From Crambe crambe (taxonomy: Eukaryota; Porifera; Demospongiae; Poecilosclerida; Crambeidae), in contig OZ004593.1 in the NCBI GenBank assembly GCA_963924555.1, positions 6,940,480-7,004,479 of the forward strand: a DNA stretch of 64,000 bases, in the 5' to 3' direction. The translations under genes were made by a program, and so were the position numbers. Numbering within the stretch: the first letter of the stretch is position 1; every line of letters begins with the position of its first letter. Positions 30,550 through 42,111 of this stretch are shown piece after piece. The notes below the pieces were generated by a model. The model saw only the letters and a program-made list of their open reading frames with translations. It ran no database searches and was not told where the DNA came from.

Positions 30550-32747
30550 ATGAGTGGAGCGGGGGTAAGGCTAGTAGAAGTCGAAGGAGAAGAGATGAAG
30601 AAGGCACTAATGGAGTTAAAGGAGGTATTTGTTAGCAGTTATGGTCCCTGGGGTAGTCTGGCTCTCCTCCAAGCCATGCCTGATGGTGTTCTAACTCTCA
30701 CCCGATGCTCTCAGAAGATACTGACACTGCTCAAGACTCCTAATCCAATCATCAAAACCATCACCTCTCATTTGCAAGGCCACACCCAGTGCTACCATGA
30801 CTCCACTCTTTATGCAGGCATCCTTACCTGCAAGTGAGTCCATGTGTGTGCATACAATTGCGTGCCCTCAATTCATGATCATACCACTCCACTTTCTCTC
30901 CATGCAGTCTCCTCATTCAGGGTTTGCAAATATCAATGCCACGGCAACGAGTGGCTATGGCAATAGATGAAACAGTTTCCATGGTTTTAGATTGGCTGAA
31001 AGGAAACTGTCCAGTGAAATGGGAGTTGAACTTGAGCTCAGCTGAAGAACTTCTCTCACTGCTCTGTTCTTACCTGGGTTCAAAAATGAGTGCCTTTAGT
31101 CTGCAAGAGCTCCGCCACCTCTCAACTCTACTCCTGCGAGTAAGTGTCCTTTGCTTGTGATCTGATCTGTTGCCATATGGGTATATATAGGGTCTACTTA
31201 GAGCCTTGCCCAGTGATGGGACCACTACCATCAACCTCTCACAGCATATCCACCTCCATCGTCTCCCTTTCCTTCCCACTCACCTTTGCATCCTTCATGA
31301 GGGCTTGCTTGTCTCTGAACAGGTCTGTGCAGTCCATGGTGACTGGGAGCACACTAACCTCAGAACTGATTCAAATGGATACATCATCACAGCAGTATGT
31401 GATGAAACATTGACCGCAACTCTCCCAGAAGGTGTTATAGTAATCAGGTTGTTTTTTACCACAAATCTCATTCCTTGATATCTTCAGGAGTAGAGATATT
31501 GTTTGAAGGGAGAGTGGCTGTTGAGAGTGTTGAGGAGCACTTGACAGTGGACAAGCTGCTTAAATTTGGACGTGGTCTGGTAGAGAAGGGGGTTGGGCTT
31601 TTAGCTTGTCAGAAATCTGTTCACTCCACTCTGCGAGATTATCTCAATAAACAAGTGAGGCATTGACCTCCTTTCCTTTCAGTCCCTGCCTAACAGCTGG
31701 TTTCTCAGGGTGTAGTGGTGTTGGAGCGACTGTCTTCTCTGCTGATTGGACCAGTGCATCAACTAGCTGGTGGCTCACTTATCAGCTCAATCTCCTCCCA
31801 TGCTTTAGGCCACTCCAAATTTGGTGCTATTGCTGACATCAGCAAATTTGACTTCCAAGGCCACAGGTAAGTTATTTCGGAGGTGATTGTGTGATGATGA
31901 TATCTGATCTATTTTCTAAGGTTCATCCGATTGAAAGGCATATCTGATTCTCATTCCACATTACTGTTGTGTTCTGAGTCAGAACGGAACCTGGATGAGC
32001 TCCAATCTCTCTGTCGTGATGCCAGTGAGTGTCGTCATGAGTGGCAAATAAATGGGTGTGGCATGTGGGTGTGGCTATGATAGTGTTGCTATTGGAGGTG
32101 TGTGTGGGTGATACCATGGTGATATCAGGGGGAGGTTGTGCAGACACTGTTATTGCAAATTACCTCCAAAGCAAGGTAACTCATCTGGGGCCACCTCTAT
32201 GCAGTTTTGAACTCTCTTTTTCCTTCTCAGTGCGAGGGACATTCAAGAAGTGAACTGGAGAGAGGTGGTAAGGATCTGTGTGTAACTATCTGTGATGAAC
32301 TTCTGATGTGGCGTATTTCCAGATATAATTAAGATGTGTGTGCTGGATAGAGTGAAGCAGTGTTTTGAGGAGCAGGTCATGGCTCTGAATAAATATGGTG
32401 CCTTGGTGGCAACAGACTCCTTTAAGCATCACTGCTGGTTTTTTCCTCCATCTTACCATCAGGAAGCCAGGGAGAAACTCAGTCATAAGACTTGTAACTG
32501 TGGTCAACTAATTTTTTCAGATCTTCCTGCAGAGACTAGCTGGACTGAGTTGTCATGTGCAGGTGGTGGCTTGCTGAATGTAGAGGTGAAATCGTACAAA
32601 GATGCAGTACCAGTTCCTCCCTCACGGTCACCTAAACCCAAAGTATTGGACCTGATGTCTCCTCGAATTGCTGCAATACACTGTGCAGCTGAACTCACCA
32701 CAACTCTCCTCCCCATTGCATACATACTCACTGATACTCCTCATTGA
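30550..32747 (+). CDS. MKKS: MKKS/BBS6 chaperonin-like protein
   Basis: Nine exons: 30550-30833, 30908-31139, 31191-31431, 31488-31654, 31709-31866, 31921-32024, 32084-32175, 32231-32267, 32323-32747 (1740 nt, 579 residues; human 570). It is a divergent group II chaperonin. Blocks that align with human MKKS include SSYGPWGSLALLQ, PIIKTITSHLQGH, DSTLYAGILTCNLL, GLVEKGVGLLACQKSVH, GSLISSISSHALGHSKFG and MVISGGGCADTV. MKKS works with BBS10, BBS12 and CCT to assemble the BBSome, which moves membrane proteins in cilia. Exon 3 ends at GAAG|gtgtta, chosen because it gives the right frame into exon 4. It is separated from the next gene by 127 bp. Confidence 0.93.
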
Positions 32748-32874
32748 GGAAGTCGTCATTCACAACTTTGTTCTCTGTACTATATACATTTGGACTTGAC
32801 GATCATTACCTATCGAGCTGAAATTGGGTTTATGATAGAAACGATTATTACCATTCTATCACAAGGGCAGGGAG

Positions 32875-34418
32875 ATGAGAATCTGGCTGTGGGTGGTGTT
32901 AGTGGTGTGGGCTAGCGTGGTTTGGGGGGCATCAAAGGAGTACCGTAGCAGTCATACCAACAACTGGGCAGTTCTGGTAAGCACTAAAATGTTTAATGAG
33001 TTGAAACAATGACAATAATTGTGTGTTCAGGTGTGTTCATCGCGTTACTGGTTCAATTATCGCCATGTTGCCAACACTCTCTCTATCTATCGTAGTGTCA
33101 AAAGATTGGGGATTCCAGATAGGTATTACACTCTGTATAGTGATCTGCCAAGTCACGTAGACAGCTGTCTCTGGGTTTAATGAAGAACCTACCTGTGTAC
33201 TTGATATTGGCCATGTCAATACTAGCTATGTGAAGTATGTAAACTCACTAGTTAGAAGAAGCATTCCTCTATTAATTGATGCATTGCTCTCTGGTATTCA
33301 GAGTTCTGGCATTTAGTTGTAGCATCCCATAAAGACATTGTTTTCGTCAATGTTGTTTTTGTTGTAGTAACATCATTTTGATGCTGGCTGATGACATGGC
33401 TTGCAATGCAAGAAACCCTCGTCCTGGTGAGTCGTACAGCAATACTCCCTGTCATATGATACTTACTCCCTATCATGTGATATTACTGCCACAGCTACAG
33501 TTTTCAATAATGCCAACCAGCACATTAATGTTTATGGGGATGACATTGAAGTGGACTACAGGGGTTATGAGGTAAAGGATCATTGCTACTGTATAGATGC
33601 ACTTCTAGATCTGTTACTATAGGTTGTTACTATAGGTTGTTACTATAGGTTACAGTGGAGAATTTCTTGCGAGTGTTAACTGGTATGTACAAAAGCATGT
33701 AATGATAATGCTGAGTGTCATGGCTGTACTTTCCCAGGTCGGATCAACTCCAGTGTGCCACGTTCAAAACGCCTTCTCAGCGACGACAGGAGCAATGTCC
33801 TTGTCTACATGACTGGTAAGAGGTCAGAGCAGGTTAAAGTGGGGCCTAGAGGAGGTTAAAGTGGGGCCGGGGAAGGAGCGTGCAATACCCAAAGAGTGTA
33901 TCATAGTGCATTTGTCCTGCAGGGCATGGAGGAGATGGATTCCTCAAGTTCCAGGATGCGGAGGAGATTTCAAAGCAGGAGTTGGGTGATGCTTTTGAGC
34001 AAATGTGGCAGAAGAGAAGGTAAGAGTGTAAGTGAGTTGATCTGATGCTATGTTCTTATTGTTATCTTCAGGTACAATGAGTTGATGTTTATTATTGAGA
34101 CATGCCAAGCTGGCTCCATGTTTCAAACTTTCTATTCACCCAATATTGTGGCCACTGGTAGTAGTTCAGTCAACGAAGATTCACTCTCGGTATGGGGAGA
34201 CACATACTCATCCAACCTGTTTGTAATGTGCCTTTCCCCTGCAGCACCACATGGATAATGCTATTGGAGTTCACATTATTGATCGCTGGACTTACTATGC
34301 ACTGGAGTTCCTGGAAAAGGTCACCCCTTCCAGTAAAGCCACTTTAGCTGATTTTGTGAGTGTCATGTGACCATTTTACACTAGTCATGTGATCATTTAC
34401 AGTGTCATGTGATCAATA

Positions 34419-34491
<73 letters not shown>

Positions 34492-34920
34492 GTAGTTTTC
34501 ATCATTTGATCCAAGCCTGGTGATTTCAACTCCTCAAGTCAGAACAGATCTCTTTCAGAGGAAATTGGAAAAAGTGCTTGTAACAGATTTTTTTGGGAGT
34601 GTAAGAAACATTGAACTGCTGAACAAGACAAGCGATGAAGGATCTAACCAAAGACAGAGTGAGGTCCCTGTAACAAAGTACCACCATGATAAGAACCTCC
34701 CACCTGGCCACCTTCTCTCTCCTCGCGACTCACTGGTAAGGAATTCAAACTTGTGCAAATTGCTGGATCCTAAATTGGTGACTTAATGCAGGCATTTCCT
34801 CACCAGGGTGAAAGTCCAACGGTTAACAATGTGATCTTCTCTCGGATTGCTGTGGGTATATTCATGATGCTAATCACCATGGTAACTTCAGTAGGAATGT
34901 ATCATCTAATAACCTCTTGA
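32875..34920 (+). CDS. PIGK: GPI-anchor transamidase catalytic subunit
   Basis: Eleven exons: 32875-32976, 33031-33122, 33368-33426, 33495-33571, 33649-33682, 33738-33815, 33923-34019, 34072-34189, 34245-34355, 34496-34735, 34792-34920 (1137 nt, 378 residues; human 395). A signal peptide ([18 protein letters not shown]) is followed by a C13 caspase-like fold: [33 protein letters not shown], catalytic His in [10 protein letters not shown], catalytic Cys in IETCQAGSM, then [11 protein letters not shown]-terminal transmembrane helix is present ([21 protein letters not shown]). The enzyme attaches GPI anchors to proteins in the ER. The last exon can start at 34792 or 34807, both in frame. The exon 5 acceptor lies in a 13-bp triplicated sequence, and intron 9 holds a long (TG)n run. 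Confidence 0.96.
33611..33650 (+). repeat. 13-bp triplication creating three splice acceptors
   Basis: The unit gttactataggtt occurs three times, so TAG acceptors end at 33622, 33635 and 33648. Only the last gives the PIGK frame; the spacing of 13 and 26 bp means use of the others would shift the frame. Confidence 0.85.
34425..34492. repeat. (TG)n microsatellite in a PIGK intron
   Basis: About 33 TG dinucleotides, with one TGCG interruption, end only a few bases before the TAG acceptor of PIGK exon 10 (AG at 34494-34495). Confidence 0.95.
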
Positions 34921-35096
34921 GGTTGCATAACTGACAAAAGGAACAATTACTGTACATCTGAATTATACAATGAATGCACAGCACAGAGCAAGGATCTTCT
35001 TTGTTATGATGGATAATGTGAGTGATTGGTTGACTTGGTATGTGTGTGGGGGTGGGTGGTATTATTCTTAGATCATAGAGGTTTGAAAGTGAAGTC

Positions 35097-38000
35097 TCAA
35101 TAATCTACATCTTTGTTTGATGGGTATTCAGTTACTTCATCCTTCCAAGAGACACGTGCTTTAGGTACAGAACTGGAACCAGAGAATCTTCCTTCTGAGG
35201 TACTTGACTCTGAATACCCTGAATATCTCTGTTCCATTCTGCCGTGATTGTGGTTTGAACTCTTTTGACGGTGGTTGATTGCATAATGCTGTGGTGGTTC
35301 ATCAACACTAATGCTGTTCATATAGGAGGGGTCTTCTGGAATGAATCCTCTAGCGTCTAAGGGAAAGTTACCTCCGTGTTCCATTCCCTCCCCTTTGGAC
35401 CTTATGTAGTGGTCTAGGCTACTCCTCCTCTCCTTATAGTGGTCCAAACTGTTTCTCCTTGCTCCTTGCTGACTCTGGGCCTGGCCCTGGCCCTGGTGTC
35501 TGGGACTGTAACCAAGTCCATATCTCTGAGGACTCCCCACTGGATAAGATGTTTCTGCAGCAAAGTGATTACGATTGCTGATGGCTGCTGAGTTGCGGTA
35601 TTCTGGATGTACTCCTGTTTGATGTGCACCATACTGCATAAAGAGGTCCGGTGAACCACCTCTGTACTGATCTGAGGTGGTGCTTGTCTCGGTGAATTTG
35701 TCTGGACTCTGTTCTCGTTCCTTATAGCCTTCAGGTGATGTTGGTCTCCCATAGCTTCCAGGACTCTGTGGGCGGAGCTCGTAATTGTAGTCAAGGTCTG
35801 CCTTGGCAGTGGAGTCTGGAGTATCTATATTTCTCTCCCTGTAGCGCTCGTGTTCAGGGGTTGTGATGTCTGAGAAGTCAGGAGTGACCACATCACAACG
35901 GCGTGTTCCTGCATGGTCTCTGTGATGTCCTCCATCTCGGGGGAAACCCCTGTTAAACGAGTCGTTTATTGGCATGGGATGGTGATAAGACTGGTATGTG
36001 TAACTCTGACTGAGTTGAGGGTAATATTGCTGACTCAGCTGTGGGTAGGGGTACTGGGGCTGCTGCTGATGGTATGACATGTGTGGAACGTAGTAGTTTG
36101 GTTGGCTGAGTTGAGCATAGCCAAGCCCTACCATGGCCATGCTGTGATCTCCACTGTAAGCATGTGGTTGGGCCCTGTAGAAAGGGTCAGCTGTTGGGGA
36201 AAAGGGTTCTGTGGACTGTATGGAAGCACGTCTCTGTGATCCAGCTTCAGGCACTGTACCTGTCGTAGGTGAGTTGTCTGATCTATTGGCCATTTGGTTG
36301 GAGATGACAGTACTGTTGCTGGAAGCGGTTTTCTTTGTGCCCTTTTTTGAAGCTTTGGGTGTAGTTTCTGGGGTCTTTGTATTTTGAAAGGACACTTTCT
36401 TCTTCTTGAGACGGAAACTCTGTCTGATGTAGTCGAGAGAAGTCAACTTCTCCAAACGTGACATAGTCTTTGAGCGAGCTTTCTTGACGCCTGGACTATC
36501 TTTAGATTTCTTCACCTTGGGTGTTTCACTCCCCTCCTCTTCCTCTGGAATAGTGTTTTGCTGGAGGTTCTTGGTTTCAGCTGAAGCAGCTGGTCCTGTG
36601 AGAGAGGTGAGAGTGGTCAAATCCCTCCTAGTTCCTGCTGGCCTCCTTTGTGGTGAAGTGGTTTTGCTGTACTGACCCTCCTCCATCTTAAAGGTGGTCT
36701 CGTGTTCTGGACTGGCAGGGAGGCTATCGGCATTATGATTTGGGATGCAGGTCAGACTCGCAAAATCCTTTTTCCCATGACCAAGTTGGTGTGAGAAGGA
36801 CATGGAGAGGGGACGTGACAAGGGAGATTCCCTTGTGGGTACTTCCATGGGATCTGAAGAGAGTGGGGGGAGGGGAAGGAGGGAGGGACTGGGGATACGA
36901 TTCCCCAGAGAAAGTGTGTCCACCTCGTCCTCAATGACATGTTCCCTTCCTTGTTGTGAAGTGGGCATCAGTGATTCCCTTGAAGTCCTTGAGTTGTAGA
37001 CCATGTGACGGGACCCGTGCAGAGAGGATGCTCGTGAACCATAGATTGATGGGCGTGAACCATGAATTGAAGGTTTGGATCCAGAAATGGAGATGCGAGA
37101 TCCTTGGGCGGACTTTGATTCTTCGTTCTGCAGACTGAGACCAAACATAGTTGGTTGCCGTAGGGAAGTGGTTGGATCAGGGAGGGTGTTCAACATGAGC
37201 TGACTGTGGTCATGTTGGAAGGAAGGGTAAGTGGCAGTCAAGGAATATGCCATTGGAGATAGTTCAGGTAAAGTGTTTTTCTGAAAGATGTCGGTGTTAG
37301 CTAGTGATGCCTGGCTTGGCAAGGCCTGGCTCCGATCCCCTGCTGTCAGAACAATCTCAAGTTCTTTATCAATAGAAGTTTCACGAAAGTGAGTAGTGTC
37401 GTCATAGTGATGAGGGTGTTCTATCTCCAGAGAACTACCATGAGGTCCATAGTTGCGGTAAGTTTTAGTCATCACTCCATTCTGAGAGCCATACATGTCC
37501 ATTGCACCTCTGTTTTCAAAGCTGAAACTAAAGAGTGGAAACAACAACAACAACAACAACAACGAAAGTCATCACAAGTGCTCACTGAGTCACGATAATA
37601 ACTAACCCTCTTTCAGAGAAGTTAGGTCTCTTCTTGCTTCTACGTTTCCTGACACACTTGCAGATGCAACAGCAACAGAGACAGAAGACTACAATAAGGA
37701 GAATGAGGACAACTGCTCCTGCTACAAATGTACCTATCGCTCCCGGAAATGTAAGGCTGGCAACTATTCCTGAAGAAAAGTGGGTGTGTGTCAAGGTTAC
37801 CATAGTATTGGTGGGAAAAGTATTTGTACTTACTGGCCCACAGGTCAGTGGTGGTAGCTGGTGGTAGAGATGTTGTGAGAGGGAGGGTTAGAGATGAAGG
37901 TGTTGGTAAAGTAGAGGAATTGAAAGGTGAAGAGGACATTGTGGGAGCTGTGGTAGAGATAGAGGGGGAGGGAGAGGAGGGCGTCAGTATGGAGGGAGAG

Positions 38001-39860
38001 GAGGGCGTCAGCATGGAGGGAGAGGAGGGTGTCAGCATGGAGGGAGAGGAGGGCATCAGCATGGAGGGAGAGGAGGGCGTCAGCATGGAGGGAGAGGAGG
38101 GCGTCAGCATGGAGGGGGCCATGGAGGGAGAAGGAGAGGAGGGCATACCAGAGAGATCCATGGAGAGTACCATGGTATAGGGGGAGGGTGAGGGGGATGC
38201 GGCCATGGTAGAGGGTGAGGGGGATATGGTAGGAACTGTGATGGTAGAGAGATCCATGAAGACTACAGCAGAGGGGGAGAGGGAGGGGGCTGCCATAGGA
38301 ATTGTGGTAGAGAGATCCATGAAGACCACGGCAGAGGGGGAGAGGGAGGGGGATGCCATAGGAATTGTGGTAGAGAGATCCATGAAGACCACGGCAGAGG
38401 GGGAGAGGGAGGGGGATGCCATAGGAATTGTGGTAGAGAGATCCATGAAGACCACGGCAGAGGGGGAGAGGGAGGGGGATGCCATAGGAATTGTGGTAGA
38501 GAGATCCATGAAGACCACGGCAGAGGGGGAGAGGGAGGGGGGTGCCATAGGAATTGTGGTAGAGAGATCCATGGAGAAGACCATAGTATAGGGGTCAGGT
38601 GCCATCGAAACCACTGTGGAAGGAGGAGTGGGAGTTGCTATGGGAACTGAGGGAGTAAATAGTGTTATATTATCCATTGAGGCTGAGGAGAGAAGGTTAG
38701 CACTTTGTGACAGGAAGAAGGATGGAGTTGCAAGCATCTCCTCCTCTGTAGTAAGGGAAGGTGATGGAGCAGCCTGCAAGCTGGAGCTGGTAGGGAGTTC
38801 AGATTCAGTCATGGAAGGTTCAGAGGGTGCAAAGGTGAAGGTTTGAGAGGTAGAGATGGAGGCTCGAAGGAGTGCAGGAGTGCTGAATGAGGGCTGAAGG
38901 AGTGCAGGAGTTTGTGATGTGGTGAGTGAGGGTTGTGATGTAGTCGTGTAGTTATGGTTGGTTTCTGAATTGGAAATGGTGTCCATGCCAGATCCACTGT
39001 CTGCTTGAGAGTGCGATACTATATAGAAAGACAGTAAATGTGTTAATTACCTACCACTTCGTGTGGGGGGAAATCAAAGCTGCTAGATGACATAGGAAAC
39101 CTCCTACACAAACTTTCTCTCAGACATGCACATGTAGAGCTGAGATCAACCATGTGGTATTTTCATAACAATATTAAAAAATATGCTTTGAGTTGTGTGT
39201 AAATTGCTTTGGTTTGAGCAGATTCAAGTCATTGGTTGAAATATAGATATGATTGTTCTGGTCAAGATCTGCTGGATTCTGTTAGTAGACATGTATTTTT
39301 TTCTTGCCTTGGGAAAATTGTGTACCAGGCTAGAAGCTGTGGTATTTGATGTGCAAGGTCAGGCTAGAGGCTATGGTTTTGATGTACAAGGTTTAGTGTT
39401 CAGGACGATGGCTCAATGGTTTGACAAAATGTTATGGATTGTGATAGGATATCATTGGCCTCCCCCTCACACATGTGAATCGACCATGCAATATAATACG
39501 CTAATTTGCTCACTTGATACATTCACTCAATACTGTCAAGCCACATAGCAGGAATGCATTCACACACAGTCTACAAGGTCCAAGTATTAAGCCTGGTCCT
39601 CTAGCATAACATAACATGGATCAGTGGATCAGAGGCATTTCTAAAATAGCTCGTCTGTCTCATCATAATATAGACACTGCCTTGCAATATGGGGTCACTA
39701 TTAGCACTTCTCCCCCCAATGCTGTTTTTGTTTTTAAATAGAAATAGGAGGATCTCCTGCAACCACAATCCATCAAGCTGAGGGGTGTGATTATTTCCCT
39801 ACTTCCACAAGTACACTCACCTCTTCCCATCAGCAGTAGAAGACACAGGAGGCGGAGCAT
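35097..39860 (-). CDS. Mucin-like single-pass membrane protein with coding minisatellites
   Basis: Four exons: 39821-39860, 37834-39018, 37607-37769, 35097-37527 (3819 nt, 1272 residues). Exon 1 encodes a signal peptide (MLRLLCLLLLMGRG). Exon 2 encodes about 395 residues of Ser/Thr/Pro-rich ectodomain with two repeat arrays: five units of VVFMDLSTTIPMASPSLSPSA (63 bp each) and about six of SPSMLTPS (24 bp each). Exon 3 encodes one membrane helix (GTFVAGAVVLILLIVVFCL) and a Cys- and Lys/Arg-rich juxtamembrane stop (CCCCICKCVRKRRSKKR). Exon 4 encodes a cytoplasmic tail of about 800 residues with GSRPSIYGSR-type Ser repeats, a basic block (RQSFRLKKKKVSF) and a Tyr/Gln-rich part. No known domain was recognised. 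By layout it is a mucin-type adhesion or signalling receptor. It is divergent from FAM20B. Confidence 0.8.
37979..38126. repeat. 24-bp coding minisatellite in the mucin-like gene
   Basis: About six copies of a 24-bp unit (plus-strand gcgtcagcatggagggagag plus gagg). On the minus strand each unit encodes PSSPSMLT. It lies in the ectodomain, close to the membrane. Confidence 0.92.
38245..38580. repeat. 63-bp coding minisatellite in the mucin-like gene
   Basis: Units begin at 38245, 38308, 38371, 38434 and 38497, with a partial sixth at 38560. The exact 63-bp period encodes 21 residues per unit on the minus strand. The middle copies are almost identical, so recent expansion or gene conversion is likely. 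Confidence 0.95.
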
Positions 39861-40179
39861 CTGAAGGCGCCTTGGTAGGTTGCATGAAGAAATGGATTTA
39901 GTTTGCATAATTATTGCTGCAGTAGCTCTCCACGCCATTCTCTAGCTCAATAGCTACTGGATCTTTGTGTAGACCTGAAACGTTGCACCAGCAGTAGCTA
40001 TGACTACAGATTAGCTGCCTGGTTATGATGACTGCTAGATGACTGACTTGCAACTTCACTTGACACTTCACCATCGAATCTCCCACGCAAAATACAACCA
40101 TCAAATGTGAACCACGCCCCCTTATTATACGAGCGTAGTTTGTGCACTTGATGACCATTACCAGATATGGTGGAGAGAA

Positions 40180-42042
40180 ATGAAGTTGAAGCAGCGTGTT
40201 GTAATGCTGATCCTCCTTACCTTTACGCTGTCTTCACTCTTCGTACTAGGGACCCATCTCAGCAGGATTCATCCTGAAGACATGCATCCTCCTACTATCT
40301 CACGTGACACCATGTTGAAGCCGCCAAAGATTAGAAAAGCTGGTGTGGACCTTGGGCACAGTATTGACAATCCATCTTCAAAATTGCACTCCAATATCAC
40401 TATCAGTACCTCTGATCACGTATGGATGGAAGGATCGAAGGGCCAAAATCCAAAAGGTCAAGGATTAAGTGATGGCGAGACTCGAGATGCTTGGACTATG
40501 TGGAAGAGTTGGGTGATTCCTGAGTCCCTCTACCCATCTGATGCATTCTACTCTAAATACATGAATCACATCTTGGTATCCATGGCAACTACTCCTATAA
40601 CGTCATTTGGGATTGGTTATAAAGGTACACAACTGAAAGCCACAGTTATGTTGGGTCAGCAAAGAGCAGTCTTCAAACCTAAAAGGTGCACACCTTTCAG
40701 TTTACTAGTGAGACCTCATATTGGTGCATCTGTGTACAGGTACAAGCGTGATCATGTGATTGAAGGGGGGCCATATGCAGGATTTGACAGACACAATGGG
40801 GAAATAGCTGGCTTCCACTTAGATGGGTAAGAAAGTGTGCATGGAAGAAGGATCTTAATAATAGAATTGTAATGAAAGAATCCTAGGATTCCGGATTGCC
40901 CCTCCAGTTGTGGGACGTAAGATCAACCTAACTTTTCTCTTACCTCTCACTTCTCAACAACTTCTGGACACTTATTTCAAACAAGGTGTTGATTAGTGAT
41001 ACCTGGTAGAAGACATTTGATGCCATCATGGTGACCCTTTGCTCTCTAGATGGCAACACTTGTTTCTATGGGAGATGCTATTACTGTAAGCCTGCAGAGG
41101 CAGCATGTGCAGATGGAGAAATAATGGAAGGCTCTCTCACTCTCTGGCTCCCTGAATGGTACAAACTCAAAGTGTGGCGACACCCGTACCAGCGAACATA
41201 TCAAGAGGGTTACAAAGCCAGGTAAAAAAGAAGAGAGTGTTTCGGGTCACTCTATTTGTTTGATATTTTTGTGTTAGATGGGAGACTGATGAAGGATTTT
41301 GTCTGAGCCTGTTGAATCCTTCGTCTCGGTATTACCATGGTATCCTGGAGTTTACTGACACTTGTATATATGACTTCCTAATGGGTATGTCTTATTTGCC
41401 AGACTCTACTATAGACCACTTGCCTTTTGGGGTGTGTCCAAAACATAGTAAAAGAGATTTTGAAACTATGTGCCCAATTTCTGCTGATATCGCTTTTCAA
41501 ATCAAAGGCAAGTGGTCTACCAGTGGGTCAGTCGATGTGTGCGTGTGTGTAGGAAATGCAGACAGACATCACTATGAGACTTATTCAGAAGCCCGGCCTC
41601 ATGGGAAACTCCTGCACATTGACAATGGCAAGACGTACGTAATGTGTAAGGTCAGTAGGGTAGGTCAGTACAAGTGGTTATGTATGTAGGTCTTTTTTGC
41701 CACAGGTTTGGTAACCATTCACATGATGAGCTCTCCATTTTGGCACCCCTCACTCAATGCTGCAGGTATATGATTATAGCTGGTATTTTGCTAACCTTTA
41801 ATTGTACTATCATCAGAGTTCGGAGGTCAACATGGGAGCGCTTAAAGTCACTGTCACTGCCAGGAAGAAAGCCATTGTCTCATGTGCTCAATGAGAGTAT
41901 GCGCAGAGATCCTCTCTACCCAATCCTTACTCAGCCTCATCTAAATGCCATTGATCGTAGGCTCTCCATCATCATGGCAGCCATAGAAAAATGCATAACT
42001 TGGCAGTCTGTTAACACTGTTGTCGTGGACAGTTGGGGATGA
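40180..42042 (+). CDS. FAM20B: FAM20B-like glycosaminoglycan xylosylkinase
   Basis: Eight exons: 40180-40685, 40740-40826, 40887-40985, 41050-41221, 41278-41384, 41553-41634, 41706-41765, 41817-42042 (about 445 residues; human 409). An N-terminal signal anchor (VVMLILLTFTLSSLFVLG) places it in the Golgi. The secreted-kinase fold is seen as AVFKPKRYKRDHVIEGGPYAG, DRHNGEIAGFHLD, NTCFYGRCYYCKPAEAACAD, GNADRHHYETY (catalytic loop), DNGKTFGNHSHDELS (metal site) and PLTQCCR. FAM20B phosphorylates xylose in the proteoglycan linker. Intron 1 (54 bp) is a multiple of three without stops. The exon 2/exon 3 junction is one base out of frame with standard splice sites (see findings). It ends 69 bp from the convergent ZSWIM7 stop. 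Confidence 0.92.
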
Positions 42043-42111
42043 CCCCTGTCATTATTTTTGCAATTGTATAGAATATCATGAGATTTGGAGTAGGGTGACA
42101 TGGTTACTAGG

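Noticed and set aside
37979-38580. Regular repeats that could suggest a CRISPR array
   Set aside because: Units are directly adjacent with no unique spacers and they encode a protein repeat; the genome is eukaryotic.
38205-38591. Long plus-strand open frame in the mucin-like locus
   Set aside because: It is the antisense shadow of the 63-bp coding repeat; a repeat whose period is a multiple of three keeps several frames open on both strands.
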